This document shows positions 8,926 through 17,186 of a stretch of DNA of 64,000 bases, in pieces. The position numbers and the translations under genes were made by a program. The stretch is from assembly GCF_000427665.1 (NCBI RefSeq), contig NZ_KE386572.1, positions 5,146,373 to 5,210,372 on the forward strand, written 5' to 3'. The first letter of the stretch is position 1. Every line of letters starts with the position of its first letter. This DNA is from Geminicoccus roseus DSM 18922. GTDB lineage: Bacteria; Pseudomonadota; Alphaproteobacteria; Geminicoccales; Geminicoccaceae. The notes beneath the pieces were generated by a model. That model searched no databases. It was given only the letters and a program-made list of their open reading frames with translations, and had not been told where the DNA came from.

Positions 8926-9714
8926 ATGAGCGCAGACTTGAGCAACCGCCCGAGCCACCGGGACCGCATCGTCCTGGTCACCGGGGCCGGCCAGGGCATC
9001 GGCGCCGCGATCGCCGAGGGGTTCGGCCGCCGCGCCGCCAGGGTCGCGGTGACCGATGTCGACCTGTCCCGCGCCGAGGCGGTCGCCGCCCGGATCCGCG
9101 ATGCCGGCGGTCGGGCAGCGGCGGCCGCCTTCGACGTCGCCGACTATGACGCCCTGAGCCAGGCTGCGGGCCGGCTGCAGGACGAGCTGGGCGGCGCGTT
9201 CGACACGGTCATCAACAATGCCGGCATCTCGCCCAAGCACAAGGGCAAGGCCCATCTGGTCTACGAGATGTCGCCCGACGAATGGCGCCGGGTGGTCGAC
9301 GTCAACCTGACCGGCTGCTTCAACACGACCCGCCTGCTCAGCCCTGCCATGAAGGACAAGGGCTTCGGCGTGCTGATCCACATGTCGTCGGTGGCGGGCA
9401 AGACCTACTCCAACGTCGTCGGCGCCCACTACGCCGCCACCAAGGCCGCGCTGATCGGCTTCACCAAGCACACCGCCGCCGAGCTCGGCCCATTCGGCAT
9501 CCGGGTCAACGCGCTGGCGCCCGGCCGGATCGACACGCCCCTGATCCGCACCGTGCCGGACGAGATCAACCGGGTGCAGATCGAGATGACCGCGCTGCGC
9601 CGGCTGGGCCGGCCCGACGAGGTCGCCGACCTCGCCCTCTACCTGACCTCCGACGAGGCCAGCTTCATCACCGGCCAGGTCTGCGACGTGGCCGGCGGGC
9701 TCCTGATGACCTGA
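8926..9714 (+). CDS. short-chain dehydrogenase/reductase
   Basis: A 262-residue classical SDR. The cofactor motif TGAGQGIG lies at residues 19-26, NNAGIS near residue 95, the catalytic serine in HMSSVAG, and YAATK near residue 169. An aspartate after the second strand (VTDVDLS) favours NAD(H). It shares one base with the following ThDP-enzyme start (stop and ATG overlap), which points to translational coupling. The likely reaction is oxidation of a secondary alcohol to a ketone, or the reverse, on the compound brought in by the adjacent transporter. The substrate is not predictable from the sequence. Confidence 0.9.
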   Translation: MSADLSNRPSHRDRIVLVTGAGQGIGAAIAEGFGRRAARVAVTDVDLSRAEAVAARIRDAGGRAAAAAFDVADYDALSQAAGRLQDELGGAFDTVINNAGISPKHKGKAHLVYEMSPDEWRRVVDVNLTGCFNTTRLLSPAMKDKGFGVLIHMSSVAGKTYSNVVGAHYAATKAALIGFTKHTAAELGPFGIRVNALAPGRIDTPLIRTVPDEINRVQIEMTALRRLGRPDEVADLALYLTSDEASFITGQVCDVAGGLLMT

Positions 9715-11477
9715 TGGCAACGAGCAGGAACGACCAGTCCATGTCCACCGAGGCAGCCCGTCCGGGCCACTCCATCGCCAACATGTCGGGCGCCCATGTC
9801 TTCGCCGCGGCGCTCAAGCGCCACGGCGTCGAGGTGATCTTCGGCCAGAGCATCCCCTCCGCCCTGTTCCTGGTGGCGCCGGAGTTCGGCATCCGCCAGA
9901 TCGGCTACCGCACCGAGAACGCCGGCGCCGCCATGGCCGACGCGTTCGCGCGCGTCTCCCACCAGGTCCCGGTGGTCACCGCCCAGAACGGCCCCGCCGC
10001 GACCCTGCTGGTCCCGGGCCTGGCCGAGGCCTTCAAGGCCTCGATCCCCATGGTCGCGATCGTCCAGGACGTGCACCGCCAGCAGACCGACAAGAACGCC
10101 TTTCAGGAACTGGACCATCTCGACCTGTTCAAGGGCGTCGCCAAGTGGATCCGCCGGGTCGCCGAGGTCGACCGGATCGACGACTATGTCGACATGGCGT
10201 TCGCCGCCGCGGCTTCCGGCCGTCCCGGCCCGGCCGTGCTGATCGCGCCGGTGGACCTGTTCACCGACCGGCCAAAGTCCGGTTCGGGCCGGCGTGTCGC
10301 GTCGTTGGGCAGCTACCCGCTCGACCGGACCGTGGCCGATCCTGATGCGGTCGCCCGGGCCGCCGATCTCCTGGCTTCCGCCCGCGCACCCCTGGTGATC
10401 GCCGGCGGCGGCGTGCATCTTTCCGATGCCAGCGCCGAGCTTGCCGCCCTGCAGGAGCTGGGCTTCCCGGTCGCCACCACCGCCATGGGCAAGGGCTCTG
10501 TCGACGAGACCCACCCGCTCTCGGTGGGCGTGGTCGGCTACTTCATGGGCACCCGCAGCCGCACCCGGCACCTGCGCCCGCTGGTCGAGCAGGCCGACGT
10601 GATCCTGCTGGTCGGCAACCGCACCAACCAGAACGGCACCGACAGCTGGCAGCTCTATCCGAAGGACGCGCGCTACATCCACCTGGATGTCGACGGCCAG
10701 GAGGTCGGCCGCAACTACGAGGCTGAGCGCCTGGTCGGCGATGCGAAGCTGACCCTGCAAGCTCTTTCCAAGGAGTTGCAGGGCCGTGATCTCGCTGGCC
10801 GCGACGCCGCCCGTCCTGCCCTGCAGCAACGGATCCAGGAGGCGCGCGACGCCTGGGATACGGAGGTCACCGGCACCCTCGACCTGGATGCGTCGCCGGT
10901 GCGCCCGGAACGGTTGATGCGCGACCTGGACAGCGTGCTGACCCCCGACACGATCGTGGTCGCCGACGCCAGCTACGCCTCGATCTGGATCTCCAACTAC
11001 CTGGTGGCGCGCAAGGCCGGCGCCCGGTTCATCACGCCCCGCGGCATCGCCGGCCTCGGCTGGGGCCTGCCGTTCGCGCTGGGGGCCAAGATCGCGCGGC
11101 CGGAGGCGCCGGTGGTGTGCCTGACCGGGGATGGCGGCTTCGCCCATGTCTGGTCGGAACTGGAGACCTCGCGCCGCATGGGGCTGCCGGTCGTGCTGGT
11201 GGTCCTGAACAACCAGATCCTCGGCTACCAGAAGCATGCCGAGAAGGTGCTGTTCGACGGCTACAGCGACGTCTGCGACTTCCAGGCGGTCGACCATGCC
11301 GCCATCGCCCGCGCCTGCGGCTGCCAGGGCGTGCGGATCGAGCAGGCCGCCGACTTCCTGCCGGCCCTGAAGACCGCGCTTTCCGCATCCGCCACCACCG
11401 TGATCGACGTGGTGACCGACCAGAAGGCCTTCCCGCCGATCACCATGTTCGAAGCGAACCAGCGGCTGGATTACTGA
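9714..11477 (+). CDS. thiamine diphosphate-dependent enzyme, acetolactate synthase-like
   Basis: A 587-residue ThDP enzyme with the three domains of the acetolactate synthase superfamily. The pyrimidine-binding domain carries the activating glutamate (E68 in YRTENAGAAMADA). A central Rossmann-like domain follows (PLVIAGGGVHLS near residue 225). The pyrophosphate domain has the GDGG...NN metal motif near residues 470-497 (LTGDGGFAHVW and VVLNNQ). The residues around the active site do not obviously match IlvB, so carboligase, decarboxylase and C-C lyase activities all remain possible. The start overlaps the SDR stop by one base; the frame is open much further upstream but only as a shadow of the SDR. 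It probably performs the carbon-chain step of the pathway. Confidence 0.88.
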   Translation: MATSRNDQSMSTEAARPGHSIANMSGAHVFAAALKRHGVEVIFGQSIPSALFLVAPEFGIRQIGYRTENAGAAMADAFARVSHQVPVVTAQNGPAATLLVPGLAEAFKASIPMVAIVQDVHRQQTDKNAFQELDHLDLFKGVAKWIRRVAEVDRIDDYVDMAFAAAASGRPGPAVLIAPVDLFTDRPKSGSGRRVASLGSYPLDRTVADPDAVARAADLLASARAPLVIAGGGVHLSDASAELAALQELGFPVATTAMGKGSVDETHPLSVGVVGYFMGTRSRTRHLRPLVEQADVILLVGNRTNQNGTDSWQLYPKDARYIHLDVDGQEVGRNYEAERLVGDAKLTLQALSKELQGRDLAGRDAARPALQQRIQEARDAWDTEVTGTLDLDASPVRPERLMRDLDSVLTPDTIVVADASYASIWISNYLVARKAGARFITPRGIAGLGWGLPFALGAKIARPEAPVVCLTGDGGFAHVWSELETSRRMGLPVVLVVLNNQILGYQKHAEKVLFDGYSDVCDFQAVDHAAIARACGCQGVRIEQAADFLPALKTALSASATTVIDVVTDQKAFPPITMFEANQRLDY

Positions 11478-11500
11478 CCCGCCGCGCCTGGAGGCTGACC

Positions 11501-12712
11501 ATGACCGCCAAGCTGTTGAACGCCAGGCTGCTGACCGGGGCCGCCCTCGCGACCAGCCTGTTTCTCGCCCAGCCGGCGCTGGCCGAGGTCGAGTTCGGTG
11601 CCCTCTATCCCTTCAGCGGCGAACTCGCCCTTCTGGGCGAGGAAAGCTTCCGCGGCCTGGAGCTGGCGGTGGAGGAGATGAACGCAAAGGGCGGCGTCCA
11701 GGGCGAGCAGATCGTGCTCGCCCGCGGCGACGCGGTGGACAACAACCAGGCGATCGGCGAGGCCCGCCGCCTGACCTCGGTGGAAGGCGTGAGCGCGATC
11801 TTCGGCACCTATTCGTCCGGGCGCTCGATGGCGGCGAGCCAGGTCGCCGAACTGGCCGGGATCCCCTATTTCGAGCTGGGCGCGGTCACCGCCGATCTCA
11901 CCAACCGCGGCTTCCAGTACCTGTTCCGCACCAACCCCACCGCGGTGCAGACCGGCGCCACCACGATCGACCTGGTGCGCGAGGTCGTGGCCCCGGCCCT
12001 GGGCGTCGACCCGAAGGAGCTGAAGCTGGGCATCCTCTACGAGGACAGCAGCTTCGGGGCCTCGGTCGGCAAGTACAAGATGGAGGCGGCGGCGAAGCAC
12101 GGCATGAACGTCGTCCAGGAGCATGCCTATCCCGCCAGCACCGTCGACATGTCGTCGATCATCCTGGCCCTGCAGCAGGCCGAGGTCGACGTGGTCATCC
12201 AGACCGCCTACCTGAACGACACCGTGCTGTTCCTGCGCCAGGCTCACGAGGCCGGCTACAAGCCGAAGGCGATCGTGGGAGCGGGCGGCGGATACTCCAT
12301 GCAACCCGCGGCGGACTCCGTCGGCCACGACTTGATCGACGGCGTGTTCGACGTCGACTTCACCCAGTACAAGATCAATCCCGACGCAGCGCCCGGGATC
12401 GAGAACTTCGTCCAGGCCTATGTCGACAAGTACGGCAGCCAGCCGCGTTCCGGCCATTCGCTGGTCAACTATGCGGGCTCGCTGGCGATCCTGCAGGCCC
12501 TGGACGAGGCGGAAGGCTTCGATCCGGAGACGATCCGCGAAACCGTGGCCGCCATGGACGTCCCGCTCGGCCAGACCGCCACCGGCTACGGCGTGAAGTT
12601 CGACGAGAACGGCCAGAACACCCGTGCTTTCTATTACGGAATGCAGTGGCAGGACGGCCAGCTCGTCACGATCTATCCCAAGGAAGCCGCGTTCGCCGAG
12701 CCGCGCTTTTGA
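11501..12712 (+). CDS. Liv-type ABC transporter substrate-binding protein (second copy)
   Basis: A 403-residue periplasmic binding protein clearly paralogous to the one at 4265. Both share PFSG-LALLGEES, GDAVDNNQAIGEARRLTS, AGIPYFELGAV and a C-terminal region ending in MQWQDGQLVT followed by a proline-containing tail. A signal peptide ends near residue 28 (QPALA/E). It is separated from its paralogue by the permease, ATPase and enzyme genes, so this looks like a duplication within one operon, not two transporters. The two may widen the range of ligands delivered to a single LivHMGF core. The ATG follows GGAGG at a normal distance. Confidence 0.92.
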   Translation: MTAKLLNARLLTGAALATSLFLAQPALAEVEFGALYPFSGELALLGEESFRGLELAVEEMNAKGGVQGEQIVLARGDAVDNNQAIGEARRLTSVEGVSAIFGTYSSGRSMAASQVAELAGIPYFELGAVTADLTNRGFQYLFRTNPTAVQTGATTIDLVREVVAPALGVDPKELKLGILYEDSSFGASVGKYKMEAAAKHGMNVVQEHAYPASTVDMSSIILALQQAEVDVVIQTAYLNDTVLFLRQAHEAGYKPKAIVGAGGGYSMQPAADSVGHDLIDGVFDVDFTQYKINPDAAPGIENFVQAYVDKYGSQPRSGHSLVNYAGSLAILQALDEAEGFDPETIRETVAAMDVPLGQTATGYGVKFDENGQNTRAFYYGMQWQDGQLVTIYPKEAAFAEPRF

Positions 12713-12773
12713 ATGATCCCCTGGAGCCGTGCCGGCAGGCCGCGCGGCTCCTTCTGAGCTGGAGCCCCCCGCC

Positions 12774-13343
12774 ATGTCGATTGCTGCCCCGACGGCGCAA
12801 GCCGCGAGCGACGCCGCCCCCCGCCGCCTGGACCCGAGCAAGGTCGCCTACCAGCGTCCGCAGCCGGTCGGGATGGTGCCCGACATCTTCCTGAACGGCG
12901 CCCTGTCGCTTGGGGAGGACGACCCGCACTGGGTGCTGCAGGCGGAGAATGTCTGGTTCAAGCCTTTGGTCCTGAACGTCACCCAGGGCTTCTACGTCAA
13001 CATCCTCAAGGTGCAGAAAGCCGGCGTCCTGTCCCGCCACCGCCATTTCGGCCCGGTCCACGCCTTCACCCTGAAGGGCTCCTGGCACTATCTGGAGCAT
13101 GACTGGGTCGCGCGCGAGGGCGACTACGTGTTCGAGCCGCCCGGCGAGACCCACACCCTGGTGGTGCCGGACGATGCCGACGGCATGATCACCCTGTTCC
13201 ACGTCACCGGCGGCTATTCCTATGTCGACCCGCAGGGCGAGGCCCTGGGCTACGAGGATGTGTTCACCAAGCTGGAAGCCGCCCGTCGGCATTTCGAGGC
13301 AGTCGGCCTGGGTGCCGGCTATGTCGACCAGTTCGTGCGCTGA
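12774..13343 (+). CDS. cupin protein, 2,4'-dihydroxyacetophenone dioxygenase-like
   Basis: A 189-residue cupin resembling the 2,4'-dihydroxyacetophenone dioxygenase and ChrR-type cupins. The metal-binding core is visible: HRHFGPVHAFTLKG (first histidines), a glutamate nearby in HYLEHDW, and ETHTLVVPDD in the second cupin motif. It probably binds iron or another divalent metal and may cleave a C-C bond next to a carbonyl, which would fit the neighbouring dehydrogenases and ThDP enzyme. It is the last gene of the rightward set, 61 bases after the second binding protein. The specific substrate is inference. The ATG is preceded by a GGAG site. Confidence 0.75.
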   Translation: MSIAAPTAQAASDAAPRRLDPSKVAYQRPQPVGMVPDIFLNGALSLGEDDPHWVLQAENVWFKPLVLNVTQGFYVNILKVQKAGVLSRHRHFGPVHAFTLKGSWHYLEHDWVAREGDYVFEPPGETHTLVVPDDADGMITLFHVTGGYSYVDPQGEALGYEDVFTKLEAARRHFEAVGLGAGYVDQFVR

Positions 13344-13351
13344 ACGAGAAA

Positions 13352-13376
13352 GCTGGCTGCGTCATGCGCGGCCAGC
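13352..13376 (+). terminator. hairpin after the transporter/catabolic gene set
   Basis: GCTGGCTGCG, a five-base loop and CGCGGCCAGC form a 10-pair stem with one G-T pair, starting 8 bases after the cupin stop. It lacks a T-run, so intrinsic termination is only suggested by the position. Confidence 0.4.
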
Positions 13377-13561
13377 CTCCCCCCGGAGGAGCGACGGGGC
13401 ACCGGTCGGAATGCCGTACCAGGCCGTCGGCAGAAACCACGGCCTGGCGCCAGTCGTCCTGTCGTCGGGTCTCCACGGAGCGAACCCTGAGCTGGCTTCT
13501 TGAACTCCTCCCGCACAGGTGCGGGGCGGAGCATCCGTCCGCCATGCCGAGTGAACCGGGC

Positions 13562-14398
13562 TCATCCGCCTGTCCGGATATCGGGACGCACCTCCAGCGT
13601 CATCATGACGGCCAATGGAAACAGCATGAACATCGAGGCAATCGAGATCACGGCGGAGACCACCCCATAGTCGCCGCCGATCGAGGGGCAGCCGAAAAAG
13701 CCGAAGAAGATGAAGCAGGCGGTGGCCGTCATGAACGCACGTTGGCGCGGGTCGGCGCCACAGGCCCTGTCCAGCACCAGGGGCAGCACCCGGGAGAACA
13801 GATCCCAGGCCGCCAGGAGAGATGGCAAGACCACGAACGGGAACAATGCCCAGGGTGAGATGCCCAGGCCCTGGGCTGCGATCCCCATGTCGCCATGCGT
13901 CGCAATGGTGCGCACCGGCGCGTAGCTCCAGAGATTGCCGCTCGCCATCACTGCCAGCCAGAACAGGAGCAGCAGGCCGAGCGGCGGCATGGATGATGAT
14001 TGCCTCCTCAAGGTCAAGGCGCAGGTCAGATAGAGCAGGCCGTTGCCCAATCCCGGCCCCGCCAGTGCGACGACGGCTGCTTCGAATCCATGCCCGGTCG
14101 CGAACATCCGGTCGTAGTCGACATTCTCGCTGATCTCCTGCTGCAGGAGCAGGTTCGCAAGGTTCAGGTGGCCGTAATCAAGAGCCAGGGGATCGGACTT
14201 GAAGCCCAGCAGCCAGGCTGCAACGGCATGGGAATACTCATGCAGAAAGAACGCGACGGCATGGGTGGCCAGCAGAGCCAGCGACGTCAGAAGGGCAAAG
14301 CGCGCGGCTTGCCCATGCGCCCGGACCCCTACGGGTCGACGGGCACTCACGATGGACGTGGGTTCGCTCACCCGAAGCAGCTTGATGTCTCCGCACAT
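13562..14398 (-). CDS. membrane zinc metalloprotease-like protein (HExxH, site-2-protease-like)
   Basis: A 278-residue multi-segment membrane protein. A hydrophobic segment contains HEYSHAVAAW (H53, E54, H57), the HExxH zinc motif in the membrane setting typical of M50/site-2 proteases. The remainder has four or more further hydrophobic segments (for example LLLLFWLAVM and ATACFIFFGFFGC). I could not find the usual downstream NxxPxxxLDG motif of M50 proteases, so it may be a divergent or non-proteolytic relative. An ATG at 14398 is preferred to a GTG two codons upstream. It lies 63 bases after the stop of the exported cysteine-rich gene and on the same strand, so it could act on those secreted neighbours. 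Confidence 0.6.
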   Translation of the reverse strand: MCGDIKLLRVSEPTSIVSARRPVGVRAHGQAARFALLTSLALLATHAVAFFLHEYSHAVAAWLLGFKSDPLALDYGHLNLANLLLQQEISENVDYDRMFATGHGFEAAVVALAGPGLGNGLLYLTCALTLRRQSSSMPPLGLLLLFWLAVMASGNLWSYAPVRTIATHGDMGIAAQGLGISPWALFPFVVLPSLLAAWDLFSRVLPLVLDRACGADPRQRAFMTATACFIFFGFFGCPSIGGDYGVVSAVISIASMFMLFPLAVMMTLEVRPDIRTGG

Positions 14399-14461
14399 CT
14401 GCACTCGCTGGGCGGCTGTTCTCGCCCCCGGCTGTCCATCGCTACACCTTGCCCCCTTCCG

Positions 14462-15130
14462 CTACTTTCTCGCCAGGGCAGCCGCTTTCTCCGCCGTGGC
14501 GCGCTTCGACAAGGTTGGCTTGGAGCCGGTGGCGCATCGGCTGCACGAGACTATTCCAAATTGGGCATTGCAGTCGTAGCTGACACCGTTGGAACAGGTC
14601 TGGGTGAAGGTCTGGAAGCAGACCGATACACCGCCTGAAGTTATGCAGAAATTGTGGATGTTGGCCTCCGGGCAGCCGGGATCGCCGACCGGGTCACCAA
14701 CGATCTGGCAATTCTGGACATCCGGCTGTGGCGTGGACGAACAGGCCAGGCTGACCGTCAGGTCCTGCGCGCCGTACCAGTTGGTGAAGGTGCCGTCGAA
14801 CTTGTTCGGTGCCTGGGCAAACCAGTTCGCCGTGCCGGTAAAGCCGCTCTCCTTCCAGGCGTAGCTGCCGATATAGCCCGCATAGGGATATCCCCAGTAA
14901 TAGGGGTGGTCCCCTGTGCAGTAATAGGCCCAGCCCTGGGTCTCCGCTCGGCCGTACGGCACCGGCTTCTGGACCTGCACCTCGCAGTTCGGGATCGGAT
15001 CGCCTGTTCCGTTGCTGGCGGTCAGGCAGACGTCGACATCCTGGGCGCCGGCCGGGGCCGGCAGCAGCAGGAGGCCGCAGGCCAGCAGGCCGAGCCAGAC
15101 CAGCTCGCGGACGGAATGGATCGTCATCAT
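14462..15130 (-). CDS. exported cysteine-rich hypothetical protein
   Basis: A 222-residue protein with a clear signal peptide (hydrophobic LLACGLLLLPAPAGAQ, cleavage near residue 29). The mature part has more than a dozen cysteines, including CLTASNGTGDPIPNCEVQV near its start and CSRCATG near its end, suggesting several disulphides. It is rich in aromatic residues, Gly and Asn (YYWGYPYAGYIGSYAW), giving it a structural or binding look. Its ATG overlaps the stop of the upstream exported gene by four bases, so the two are translationally coupled and probably work together. I do not recognise a family. Confidence 0.6.
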   Translation of the reverse strand: MMTIHSVRELVWLGLLACGLLLLPAPAGAQDVDVCLTASNGTGDPIPNCEVQVQKPVPYGRAETQGWAYYCTGDHPYYWGYPYAGYIGSYAWKESGFTGTANWFAQAPNKFDGTFTNWYGAQDLTVSLACSSTPQPDVQNCQIVGDPVGDPGCPEANIHNFCITSGGVSVCFQTFTQTCSNGVSYDCNAQFGIVSCSRCATGSKPTLSKRATAEKAAALARK

Positions 15131-15588
15131 CGGCTTCCCTGCGGCTGGACTGGCCGGGAGGGGGAGGCATGCATCTTCTGCATGAACCCGCCACTACCCG
15201 AGAACGGCTTGGTCGCGCAGCCGATATAGAAACGGAACGAGCCCGCCGCGTTCGCCCTGTTCTGGGCGACCACGGTCAGGCTGTGCAGGCCCCCGCCGGA
15301 AGGCAGCGCCGTAAGTTCCAGATGCTCATGGCGCTTGGCATCCCAGCCGACCACATGGGGGTAGGCGCGCGGGCAGGTCAGCGTGATCTGCTCGGACTCC
15401 CGTGCCCCCACCCGGGTCAGCCTGGAATGGACCGTCGAGCACGGGTGCCCGGCGGCGCCCACGCATTCCTGCCGCTGGTACTGGAAGATGCGTTCGGTGT
15501 CGTAGACCGGATGGGCCGCCGCCGGCAGCACCGAAGCCCCCCAGATGACGGGCAGCGCCAGTCGGGCAAAGGATCGTCCACCAAGCAT
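15127..15588 (-). CDS. exported hypothetical protein, coupled to the cysteine-rich gene
   Basis: A 153-residue protein with a signal peptide ending near AAAHP at residue 26. It contains four cysteines in the mature part (QECVGAAGHPCST, TLTCPRAYPH and IGCATKP), consistent with two disulphides, and a beta-rich look. Its stop overlaps the start of the following exported protein (ATGA). Both are probably envelope or extracellular partners. No family is recognised. About 290 bases without a convincing gene separate it from the next gene upstream. Confidence 0.6.
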   Translation of the reverse strand: MLGGRSFARLALPVIWGASVLPAAAHPVYDTERIFQYQRQECVGAAGHPCSTVHSRLTRVGARESEQITLTCPRAYPHVVGWDAKRHEHLELTALPSGGGLHSLTVVAQNRANAAGSFRFYIGCATKPFSGSGGFMQKMHASPSRPVQPQGSR

Positions 15589-15879
15589 GCCGATAATCCA
15601 TCTCCTGAAACGCCGTCTTCAAGCTATGGGCGAGCCCCGATCGGCAAGGAAATGGTCGACGGCTGGATGATCATGGAAATCTGTGGAAGATCCAGAAGCC
15701 ACCGCTGGTGCGGTCTATCCCGACCGGGATCGGGACGATTCCGAGCCCCCACTTTCAGAACGACAGCGGCTCGGGAAACGCTGGCAACAACGGCCAGCGC
15801 GGGCACTGGAGCCGTGTTGGCGCACGTCATGCCATTTTGCCAGTTCCTGGCCTTCGTTGAGGGTGCTTGCGCCAGCGGC

Positions 15880-16269
15880 TCACTTCCGCCGGAAGAACAC
15901 CATGCCGCCGTGGTGGAGCGTATCGGCGTCGACGAACGCGCCATCAGCCGTGAACCCCGTGTCGTCCCAGTAGCTGATGCGATCGCCTTCGACCTCATAC
16001 CGCCCCTGATAGGCGCTTTGGCGTTCGCCACGCGCTTCGTCGTAGCGCCCGTTGGGCAGAAGTTCCTGGCGGACACGGCCATCGGTCGTAACCCACATCC
16101 CGACATAGGGGTGCTGTTGCATTTGCGTGTCCGGTTGGCTGGCAAGGACAAGGACATCCGCCGCGCCGCGCGCGAGGTCGCCCATGGGCTGGTTGTCCGG
16201 CGACATGGCCGCCTCTGTGGCACCAATGAGCGCCAGCAGGGCAAGCGATGCCGATGCGATGGTGTTCAT
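15880..16269 (-). CDS. Atu4866-family protein
   Basis: A 129-residue protein with an N-terminal signal-like segment of about 21 residues (MNTIASASLALLALIGATEAA). The rest matches the small lipocalin-like Atu4866 family: HPYVGMWVTTDGRVRQELLP, NGRYDEARGERQSAYQGRYE and a TGFTADGAF segment. The function of this family is unknown; the fold suggests binding of a small hydrophobic ligand. Proteins of this family often stand beside SDR and AraC genes, as here. The SDR follows on the same strand 36 bases upstream, so they form a likely two-gene unit. Confidence 0.75.
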   Translation of the reverse strand: MNTIASASLALLALIGATEAAMSPDNQPMGDLARGAADVLVLASQPDTQMQQHPYVGMWVTTDGRVRQELLPNGRYDEARGERQSAYQGRYEVEGDRISYWDDTGFTADGAFVDADTLHHGGMVFFRRK

Positions 16270-16305
16270 CCGGAGAACTCCTCGACGGAGAGCGCAAGGC
16301 TGCGA

Positions 16306-17025
16306 TCAGACGCTGGCGGTAGGGCGGATGACGATCTCGCTCGTGTCGACATCGGCCGGCTGCGCGATCACATGGACGATGGCTGCGGCAATCGCCTCCG
16401 GCTTCAGCGCGATCTGGCGGTAGGCAACCATCGCCTCGGCGGCGACGGGATCGGTGATGGTGCTGGCCAGCTCCGATTCCACGACGCCCGGATAGACGCA
16501 GGTGACGCGAAGCTTGTCGTTCTCCTGCCGCAGCCCCTCAGAGATCGCCCGCACGGCGTACTTCGTCGCGCAGTACACAGCGGCAGTAGGCACCACATGG
16601 AGTCCGCCGATCGAGGAAACGTTGATGATCTGGCCCGCACCCTGCCGGTTCATCACCGGCAGGACGGCCGCGACCCCGTAGAGCACGCCCTTGATATTGA
16701 CGTCGACCATGCGGTCCCACTCCTCGACCTTGAGGGACGCCATGGGCGAGAGCGGCATGATGCCGGCATTGTTGACGATGACGTCGATGCGGCCAAAGGC
16801 TTCGACGGCCGCATCGGCGAAGGCTTGCATGCTTTCACGCGAGGTCACGTCGAGGCTGCGGACGAGGACCTTGCCATGGGCGGCCTTGATCTCGGAGGCG
16901 AGGCGTTCCAGCCGGTCGATGCGCCGCGCGCCGATCACGACGGTGGCGCCGGCAGCCGCCAGCATTCTCGTGGTCGCCTCGCCAATGCCGCTGCTGGCGC
17001 CGGTGATGAGAACGATCTTGTTCAT
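16306..17025 (-). CDS. short-chain dehydrogenase/reductase (YdfG-like)
   Basis: A 239-residue classical SDR. TGASSGIG lies at residues 8-15, VNNAGIM near residue 88, the catalytic serine in NVSSIGG and the YCATK motif near residue 153. An arginine-rich turn after the second strand (GARRIDRL) favours NADP(H). The start is the ATG giving MNKIVLITG; the longer frame adds 15 residues across the intergenic region. It is divergent from the AraC regulator, a common arrangement in which the regulator activates an SDR/aldo-keto reductase unit under aldehyde or redox stress. Together with the Atu4866-type gene it forms the likely target operon. Confidence 0.9.
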   Translation of the reverse strand: MNKIVLITGASSGIGEATTRMLAAAGATVVIGARRIDRLERLASEIKAAHGKVLVRSLDVTSRESMQAFADAAVEAFGRIDVIVNNAGIMPLSPMASLKVEEWDRMVDVNIKGVLYGVAAVLPVMNRQGAGQIINVSSIGGLHVVPTAAVYCATKYAVRAISEGLRQENDKLRVTCVYPGVVESELASTITDPVAAEAMVAYRQIALKPEAIAAAIVHVIAQPADVDTSEIVIRPTASV

Positions 17026-17102
17026 TCTGCCCGTCACGGCCTGGGTTCCTTTGATCGTCGGGGACAACATGTTCCTGGCCGATCTAGGCTCGGCAACGGT
17101 AG

Positions 17103-17136
17103 ACGATTTGTCCGATGTTCTTGCACGATTGTCCGA
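17103..17136. promoter_or_regulatory. AraC-type operator: direct repeats in the SDR/AraC intergenic region
   Basis: ACGATTTGTCCGA (17103-17115) and ACGATTGTCCGA (17125-17136) are near-identical direct repeats. Their TTGTCCGA cores are spaced 21 bases apart, two turns of the helix. AraC-family proteins bind such tandem half-sites with their two helix-turn-helix motifs. The site lies upstream of both divergent genes. Confidence 0.7.
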
Positions 17137-17186
17137 GTGGACCGCTCGCTCCTTCTTTTCGTTCCTGCCTCGTGGGATCGGGAGAC

